Assembly: GCA_036276255.1 (NCBI GenBank)
Contig: DASUPK010000066.1
Location: 1 to 13,945, forward strand
From: DASUPK01 sp036276255
GTDB taxonomy: Bacteria > Actinomycetota > Thermoleophilia > Solirubrobacterales > 70-9
DNA length: 13,945 bases
Direction of reading: 5' to 3'
A program made the translations under genes and the position numbers. Shown here piece by piece: positions 1 to 4,741 of the stretch. Numbering within the stretch: position 1 is the first letter of the stretch; each line of letters begins with the position of its first letter. The notes below the pieces were generated by a model. That model worked only from the letters and a program-made list of their open reading frames with translations, was not told the origin of the DNA and searched no databases.

Positions 1-1
1 C

Positions 2-1057
2 TACCGCGTGGACGGCGTCATGGTCGAATCGACCTCGGTGCCCAACAACCTGGTGGCCGGGCTCGTCTCCCGCATCAAGATCATGGCCGAGCTCGACATC
101 GCGGAGCGCCGGGTTCCCCAGGACGGGCGCGTCGCACTCGAGGTCGACGGCCGCCACATCGACATCCGGGTCGCGGTTCTTCCCGTGATCCGCGGTGAGT
201 CGGTCGTGATGCGCATCCTCGACAAGGACCGGGTGGTCCTCGACCTCGACTCGCTCGGCATGCGTGAGGAGGACCAGAGGCTCGTGCTTGACGCAGTCGG
301 TCAGATCCAGGGAGCGATCCTCGCCACCGGCCCGACCGGCACCGGCAAGACGACCACCCTCTACGCACTGCTCCGAGAGCTCAACACCCCCGACCGGACC
401 CTGATCAGCATCGAGGACCCGGTCGAGTACGAGGTCGACGGGGTCAAGCAGATCCACGTCAACCAGGGCGCCGGGGTCACCTTCGCCTCGGGACTGCGCT
501 CGATGGTGCGCTCCGATCCGGACGCGCTGATGGTCGGGGAGATCCGCGACCGGGAGACCGCCCAGGTGGCGATGGAGGCCGCCCTCACCGGCCACCTCGT
601 CCTCTCGACCCTGCACACGAACAGCGCGGCGATCACCGCCGCCCGGCTGATCGACATGGGCGTGGAGCCCTTCCTGATCGCGTCGGGGATCCGCTGCATC
701 ATCGGCCAGCGCCTCGCCCGCCGGCTGTGCGACGCGTGCAAGCGCCCCGCCGAGCCCTCGAGCGCCGAGCTGGCCGCCCTGAGCACCTTGGAGAACGGCG
801 CCCCCACCACCGTCCATGAGCCGGAGGGCTGCGTGAGCTGCATCGGGACCGGCTATCGCGGGCGCGTCGGCCTCTACGAGGTCATGACCCTCACCGAGGA
901 ACTGCGTGGCCTGATCGTCGCCAAGGCCCCGAGCGGCGAAATCGAGGCCGCCGCGGTGGCGGCCGGGATGCATCGCATGCGCGACGACGGGCTGGAGAAG
1001 GCCGCACAGGGGATCACCTCCGTGGCCGAGGTCATGCGCGTCGTCGGCGACGCCTAG
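2..1057 (+). CDS. Type II secretion / type IV pilus assembly ATPase (GspE/PilB family), 5' end missing
   Basis: This is the C-terminal part of a hexameric secretion ATPase that would power pilus or pseudopilus assembly at the inner face of the membrane. The frame is open from base 2 (Y-R-V-D-G-V, the usual RxDGV segment of the family), so the N-terminal region lies outside the window. Counting from the GTG at 8, the Walker A motif GPTGTGKTT is at 108-116, the Asp box ISIEDPVEY at 133-141, the Walker B region DALMVGEIRD at 172-181 and the His box TGHLVLSTLHTN at 194-205. A four-cysteine zinc site is formed by C241, C244, C275 and C278, as in GspE/PilB and unlike PilT. The protein ends normally about 70 residues after the last cysteine pair. 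Its TAG stop shares the palindrome CTAG with the stop of the convergent glycosyltransferase. GspE and PilB cannot be told apart without the N-terminus and the neighbouring genes. Confidence 0.95.
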   Translation, partial: YRVDGVMVESTSVPNNLVAGLVSRIKIMAELDIAERRVPQDGRVALEVDGRHIDIRVAVLPVIRGESVVMRILDKDRVVLDLDSLGMREEDQRLVLDAVGQIQGAILATGPTGTGKTTTLYALLRELNTPDRTLISIEDPVEYEVDGVKQIHVNQGAGVTFASGLRSMVRSDPDALMVGEIRDRETAQVAMEAALTGHLVLSTLHTNSAAITAARLIDMGVEPFLIASGIRCIIGQRLARRLCDACKRPAEPSSAELAALSTLENGAPTTVHEPEGCVSCIGTGYRGRVGLYEVMTLTEELRGLIVAKAPSGEIEAAAVAAGMHRMRDDGLEKAAQGITSVAEVMRVVGDA

Positions 1058-2358
1058 ACCGCGGGCCGGGCGGAGACCGCCAGCTTCTCGATCTCCTCCG
1101 CGGCTCGCTCGTTGCCGGGCGACGCCTGAAGCCTCTTGGATACGTCCGCGAGGCGCGCGGCGAGGTCGCGATCGGCCAGCAGCCGGTCGATCGCCGCGGG
1201 CAGATCCCCGTCCCCGAACGAATAGGTCGGCAGCCGGATTCCGAAGCCCGTCTCGTCGATTCGCTGGGCGTTGTCGTGCTGATCCCAGAAGATCGGCAGG
1301 ACGACCATCGGCTTGCCGAAGTGGAGACTCTCGGTGGTCGTGTTGTTGCCCCCGTGGGTGATCACGAGATCGACCTGCGGGAGCACCGAGACCTGCGGCA
1401 GGAATTCCTCCCCCACCATGTTCTCGGCGAGCTCGTACTCCGCGTGCTGGGGTCCCTTCGAGACCACGTAGCGATGCGGCGTCTCGGCGAGCACCTCGAT
1501 GAGCCTCCTCATCAGCGGCACGTCCCCGGAACCCAGGGAGCCGAGGCTGACGTAGATCAGCGCGCCCTCGCGATCCGCCAGCTCCGGCGGCGGCGCCCAC
1601 TCCGTGTCGGTGGTCCGGACACTCGATTCGAGGTTCTGCCAGGTGGGGCCGAGCGGCACCGAGCGCTGATAGTCGACCTCGCCGGGATAGATGCAGAGGT
1701 TGAGCCAGTCCGAGGTGTGGATCATCTCCCCGTCCGGAAGGGGCGGCGCGCCGCGCTCGACGCAGAACTCGCTGAAGCTCGCCTGCATCTCGTCGATTGC
1801 GCTCCGGTATTCGCGGCGATACTCCTCCCAGCTCGAGCGGTCGTCGATCGGCAGGCCGGTGTACGGGGGCGGCAGCTCCGGGTCCTTGATCTCGAGCGGA
1901 TTGCAGGAGACGATCCGCACCCACGGCCGGCCGCTGGCGGGGATGGCCGGGAAGGAGCAGACGTTGTCCTCGACGATCACGTCGGGCTGAAGCTCGTCGA
2001 AGATCTCCGCGAGCCGCTCGTCGACGTACCTGGCCCCATCGAAGAGCGCCTCCCAGGTCGGCGCCATGAACTCACCGAGCTGGTCGAAGGTCGACTTCCT
2101 GAAGACGGGGGCGGTCTCCCGGATGAAGTCCTTCCAGAACTGCCCGGGCTCCTCCGGCACCTCGGGCGGGGGAGCGAGCCGCATCAGGCGCTCCTCGAAG
2201 CCCTTCTCCTCCAGAGTCCCAGCGAACGACTCCTCGATGACGAACACGACGCGGTGCCCGCGGTGCCGCATCACCTCGCCGATCCCGATGCAGTTGTTGG
2301 TCGGCCCGAATGCCCCCTCCGGGAAGAAGACGATCGTCTTGCCCTCGGCCGCAGCCAT
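1054..2358 (-). CDS. Glycosyltransferase family 1 (MGT/UGT-like, GT-B fold)
   Basis: This 434-residue protein has the length and layout of GT1 glycosyltransferases, which move a sugar from a nucleotide-sugar to a small acceptor such as a macrolide, lipid or sterol in the cytoplasm. The N-terminal Rossmann strand is at about 7-13, followed by the helix GIGEVMRHRGHRVVFV. The C-terminal donor domain starts at the strand LIYVSLGS (267-274). The donor signature runs from VSVLPQVDLVITHGG (323-337) through NNTTTESLHFGKP to PIFWDQHDN (355-363), whose D359-Q360 pair is the usual sugar contact. The normally conserved GHVNP acceptor-side motif, whose His is the catalytic base, reads GPTNN at 18-22, so that His appears to be a proline. 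The ATG at 2358 has no clear Shine-Dalgarno sequence. A TAGACT (-10-like, minus strand, 2366-2371) seven bases upstream would allow a leaderless transcript, which is inference. The acceptor cannot be predicted. Confidence 0.9.
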   Translation of the reverse strand: MAAAEGKTIVFFPEGAFGPTNNCIGIGEVMRHRGHRVVFVIEESFAGTLEEKGFEERLMRLAPPPEVPEEPGQFWKDFIRETAPVFRKSTFDQLGEFMAPTWEALFDGARYVDERLAEIFDELQPDVIVEDNVCSFPAIPASGRPWVRIVSCNPLEIKDPELPPPYTGLPIDDRSSWEEYRREYRSAIDEMQASFSEFCVERGAPPLPDGEMIHTSDWLNLCIYPGEVDYQRSVPLGPTWQNLESSVRTTDTEWAPPPELADREGALIYVSLGSLGSGDVPLMRRLIEVLAETPHRYVVSKGPQHAEYELAENMVGEEFLPQVSVLPQVDLVITHGGNNTTTESLHFGKPMVVLPIFWDQHDNAQRIDETGFGIRLPTYSFGDGDLPAAIDRLLADRDLAARLADVSKRLQASPGNERAAEEIEKLAVSARPAV

Positions 2359-2383
2359 GCCGGCGAGTCTATGCCGAGCCGCC

Positions 2384-2410
2384 TGTCGATTTGAGCGCCC
2401 GTCCTTCGTC
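2384..2410 (+). promoter_or_regulatory. Putative ECF42-type promoter (auto-regulatory) upstream of the DGPF gene
   Basis: TGTCGA (2384-2389) is followed after exactly 17 bases by CGTC (2407-2410), 51 bp before the DGPF start codon. This matches the promoter reported for ECF42 sigma factors in Streptomyces (TGTCGA at -35, CGA/TC at -10), where DGPF genes are the main targets. A housekeeping-type alternative overlaps it: TTGAGC (2391-2396), 16 bases, TAGGGT (2413-2418). Both would start transcription at about 2416-2425. The assignment rests on sequence match and gene context. Confidence 0.6.
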
Positions 2411-2460
2411 GTTAGGGTGAAGCGGCGAAACGCGCCGCCCTCGACCGAAGGAGCTGAGAG

Positions 2461-2844
2461 ATGAAGTACGCATTCACGATCTACGTTGACGAGAGCAAGC
2501 GCGCGAGCGCCAGCCAGGAGGACCAGCAGGCGATGTCCCAGGCGTACGGCGCGGTCACCCAGGAGATGAACGAGAAGGGCGTGTTCGTGGCGGGCGACGG
2601 CCTCTACCCGACGCAGACCGCGACCACCGTTCGGGTCCGCGGCGGCGACCGCGACGTGACGGATGGTCCCTTCGCGGAGACCAAGGAGCAGCTCGGTGGC
2701 TTCTACGTGCTCGACGTCAAGGACCTCGATGAGGCGATCGAGTGGGCGGCCAAGATCCCGGGCTCGCAGTTCGGATCCGTCGAGATCCGTCCCGTGATGG
2801 TCTACGACGAGGCCGGGAACCTGGTCGAGGCAGCGACTGCCTGA
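2461..2844 (+). CDS. YCII-related / DGPF-domain protein
   Basis: This 127-residue protein of the DGPF (YCII-related, PCD-type) family has a ferredoxin-like alpha/beta fold and no clear enzymatic role. It shows the family signature V-T-D-G-P-F-A-E-T-K-E at 66-76, followed by LGGFYVLDV and a C-terminal half ending VEIRPVMVYDE. The family usually sits next to ECF sigma factors of group 42 and is thought to belong to their regulon; some members have been proposed to act as sensors or scavengers, but this is unproven. The ATG is well supported: AAGGAG (2448-2453) lies seven bases upstream. The stop codon (2842-2844) lies inside the start of the sigma-factor frame, so the two genes are probably translationally coupled on one mRNA from the ECF42-like promoter. 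Confidence 0.92.
   Translation: MKYAFTIYVDESKRASASQEDQQAMSQAYGAVTQEMNEKGVFVAGDGLYPTQTATTVRVRGGDRDVTDGPFAETKEQLGGFYVLDVKDLDEAIEWAAKIPGSQFGSVEIRPVMVYDEAGNLVEAATA
2827..2830 (+). promoter_or_regulatory. Shine-Dalgarno site supporting a CTG start for the sigma factor
   Basis: GAGG at 2827-2830, inside the 3' end of the DGPF gene, is six bases upstream of a CTG codon at 2837. There is no ATG, GTG or TTG in the sigma-factor frame between the upstream in-frame TGA (2795-2797) and the GTG at 2963, which lies inside sigma region 2. This makes CTG 2837 the best initiation site. Re-initiation by ribosomes ending at 2844 could help. Confidence 0.5.
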
Positions 2845-4078
2845 CGGGGCCGAGCTGGTCGATCGCCTGTTCCGGCACGAGTCGGGACGGGCGATCGCTT
2901 CGCTGATCCGCGTACTCGGCGACTTCGACCTCGCCGAGGACGCGGTTCAGGAGGCCTTCGTCGTGGCCATGCAGATCTGGCCCGAGCGCGGCGTCCCGGA
3001 CAACCCCGGGGCCTGGATCACGACCACCGCGCGGAACAAGGCGATCGACCGGCTCCGGCGCGAGCGTCGCGGGACCGAGAAGCTGCGGGAGCTCGAGGCG
3101 CTCGAGCCACCCGCCGCGGCCGATGACGACGAGCTCGAGGAGGCACCCGTGATCTCGGACGATCGCCTCAGACTGATCTTCACCTGCTGCCATCCGGCGC
3201 TCGCGCAGGAGGCCCAGGTGGCCCTCACCCTGCGGACGCTGGGCGGGCTCACCACTCCCGAGATCGCTCGCGCCTTTCTCGTCTCCGAACCGACGATGGC
3301 CCAGCGGCTGGTCCGGGCCAAGCGCAAGATCAAGACGGCGAGGATTCCGTACGAGGTGCCCGCGGACCACGACCTGCCGGACCGCCTCAACTCTGTGCTC
3401 GCCTCGCTCTATCTGATCTTCAACGAGGGCTACTCCGCCACCTCGGATGAGGCGCTGGTGCGCCGCGAGCTCTCCGGCGAGGCCGTCCGCCTGGCCGGCA
3501 CCCTCGCGCGGCTGATGCCCGATGAGCCCGAGGCGCTCGGGCTGCTCGCCCTGATGCTGCTCCAGGACTCGCGGAGGGAGGCGCGGGTCGGCCCCGACGA
3601 CGAGCTCGTGCTGCTGGAGGATCAGGACCGCTCGCTCTGGGACCGTCGCGAGATCGACACCGGACTCGGCCTGCTCGAGCGCGCCACCCGCCTGGGCCCT
3701 CCGGGGCCGTATCTGCTGCAGGCCGCGATCGCCGGCGAGCATGCCAGGGCGGAGGGACCGGATCAGACCGACTGGGCCCGAATCGCCTCGCTGTATGCAC
3801 TGCTCGCCGTCGCCCAGCCGTCGCCGGTGATCGAGCTCAACCGCGCCGTCGCGGTCGCGATGGCCGAGGGGCCGGAGCGTGGCCTCGAGCTGCTCGAGGA
3901 TCCGGAGTTGGCCGATGCGCTGGACGGCTACCAGTGGTTCTGGTCGGCGCGGGCGGACCTGCTGCGGCGGGCGGGACGCACAACCTCGGCAATGAAGGCG
4001 TACGAGACAGCGCTGGAGCTGGCGACCAACCCGGTCGAGAGACGCTTCCTCGAGCGACGGCTGGCCGAGATCTCGTAG
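2837..4078 (+). CDS. ECF42-group RNA polymerase sigma factor with DUF6596/TPR-like C-terminal extension
   Basis: This is an alternative sigma factor that directs RNA polymerase to its own promoter class. From the CTG at 2837 it has 413 residues, the usual ECF42 length. Sigma region 2 is at about 9-85 (LVDRLFRHESGR, LGDFDLAEDAVQEAFVVAM, then NPGAWITTTARNKAIDRLRR). The hallmark FTCCHPALAQEAQVALTLR is at about 115-133. The sigma region 4 helix-turn-helix TTPEIARAFLVSEPTMAQRL is at about 139-158. After these comes a roughly 230-residue C-terminal extension beginning YLIFNEGYSA, which in this group replaces an anti-sigma factor and is needed for activity. No anti-sigma gene is nearby. Starting at the first canonical codon (GTG 2963) would remove 42 residues of conserved region 2. 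The gene overlaps the DGPF gene by 8 bp and is followed directly by a hairpin terminator. Confidence 0.92.
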   Translation: MPDGAELVDRLFRHESGRAIASLIRVLGDFDLAEDAVQEAFVVAMQIWPERGVPDNPGAWITTTARNKAIDRLRRERRGTEKLRELEALEPPAAADDDELEEAPVISDDRLRLIFTCCHPALAQEAQVALTLRTLGGLTTPEIARAFLVSEPTMAQRLVRAKRKIKTARIPYEVPADHDLPDRLNSVLASLYLIFNEGYSATSDEALVRRELSGEAVRLAGTLARLMPDEPEALGLLALMLLQDSRREARVGPDDELVLLEDQDRSLWDRREIDTGLGLLERATRLGPPGPYLLQAAIAGEHARAEGPDQTDWARIASLYALLAVAQPSPVIELNRAVAVAMAEGPERGLELLEDPELADALDGYQWFWSARADLLRRAGRTTSAMKAYETALELATNPVERRFLERRLAEIS

Positions 4079-4117
4079 TTGGCGCCTTATTCCCCTATAC
4101 GGGGAACAAGGCGCCAA
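4079..4117. terminator. Bidirectional hairpin terminator between convergent units
   Basis: A 39-bp inverted repeat fills the whole gap between the sigma-factor stop and the pdxH stop. The outer arms TTGGCGCCTT/AAGGCGCCAA pair over 10 bp. After one A/C mismatch the inner arms TTCCCC/GGGGAA pair over 6 bp around a TATAC loop. There is no T-tract on either side, as is common for actinobacterial terminators. The placement serves both transcripts. A third copy of GGCGCCAA at 4122-4129, in the pdxH coding end, could compete with the right arm. Confidence 0.85.
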
Positions 4118-4741
4118 TCAGGGCGCCAACCTCTCGACCAGCCACCCTTCATTGCCCGGTTTTCGCGTGTAGAGGAACCGGTCGTGCATCCGGTTCTCGC
4201 GGCCCTGCCAGAACTCGATCTCGTCCGGTCTGACCAGATACCCGCCCCAGTGGCCGGGCCTGACCGGATCGTCTTCCCCGAGCTCCTCGAGCCGCTCCCG
4301 GTAGAGGCGCTCGAGCTCCTCCCGCTCGATCGGCCGGCTCTGCGGTGAGATCGAGGACGCGACTCGGCTGTCGTGCGGGCGGCTGGCGAAGTAGTCGTCG
4401 GAATCCGCAGCGGAGAGCCGTTCGACGTTCCCGCGAACCCGGATCTGCCGGTCGAGCTCGCGCCAGTAGATCACCAGCGCGGCGCGCGGATTCGCATCGA
4501 GCTCGGTGCCCTTGGCGCTCTCGTAGTTCGTGAAGAAGCGAAAGCCATCGGGTCCGAAGCCCTTGAGCAGGACCATCCGCGCATCGGGCGCCCCGTCGGC
4601 GTTTGCGGTGGCGAGCGTCATCGCCTGCTCGAGCGCGACGTCGGCCTCGGCCTCGCGGAACCAGACGGCGAACTGCTCCATCGGATTCTCGGCGAGCAGG
4701 TTCCGCTCCAGCGGCGGATTCTCGGGACGGCGCGGGCTCAC
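4118..4741 (-). CDS. pdxH: Pyridoxine/pyridoxamine 5'-phosphate oxidase
   Basis: This FMN-dependent cytoplasmic enzyme oxidises pyridoxine or pyridoxamine 5'-phosphate to pyridoxal 5'-phosphate, the last step of vitamin B6 synthesis and salvage. At 207 residues it is close to the usual family length (about 200-220). The FMN-binding RMVLLK is at 55-60, FFTNYESAKG at 69-78, IYWRELDRQIRVRG at 91-104, SRPI at 135-138, and the C-terminal signature HWGGYLVRPDEIEFWQG followed by R-M-H-D-R at 184-188, which carries the substrate-contacting Arg and His. The C-terminus ENR...VERLAP is typical. The start is a GTG overlapping the TGA of the MMPL gene in the sequence GTGA, so translation is probably coupled to the upstream transporter. 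Transcription ends at the shared hairpin immediately downstream. No other B6 gene is visible in the window. Confidence 0.96.
   Translation of the reverse strand: MSPRRPENPPLERNLLAENPMEQFAVWFREAEADVALEQAMTLATANADGAPDARMVLLKGFGPDGFRFFTNYESAKGTELDANPRAALVIYWRELDRQIRVRGNVERLSAADSDDYFASRPHDSRVASSISPQSRPIEREELERLYRERLEELGEDDPVRPGHWGGYLVRPDEIEFWQGRENRMHDRFLYTRKPGNEGWLVERLAP

Noticed and set aside
1276..2394. Open frame of 372 codons on the plus strand opposite the glycosyltransferase
   Set aside because: It is rich in D/R/V/L/H with no recognisable domain; the minus strand carries a clear GT1 protein.
2717..4117. Open frame of 466 codons on the minus strand opposite the sigma factor
   Set aside because: It has low-complexity R/G/P/L composition and no motif, and it spans two real genes and the terminator.
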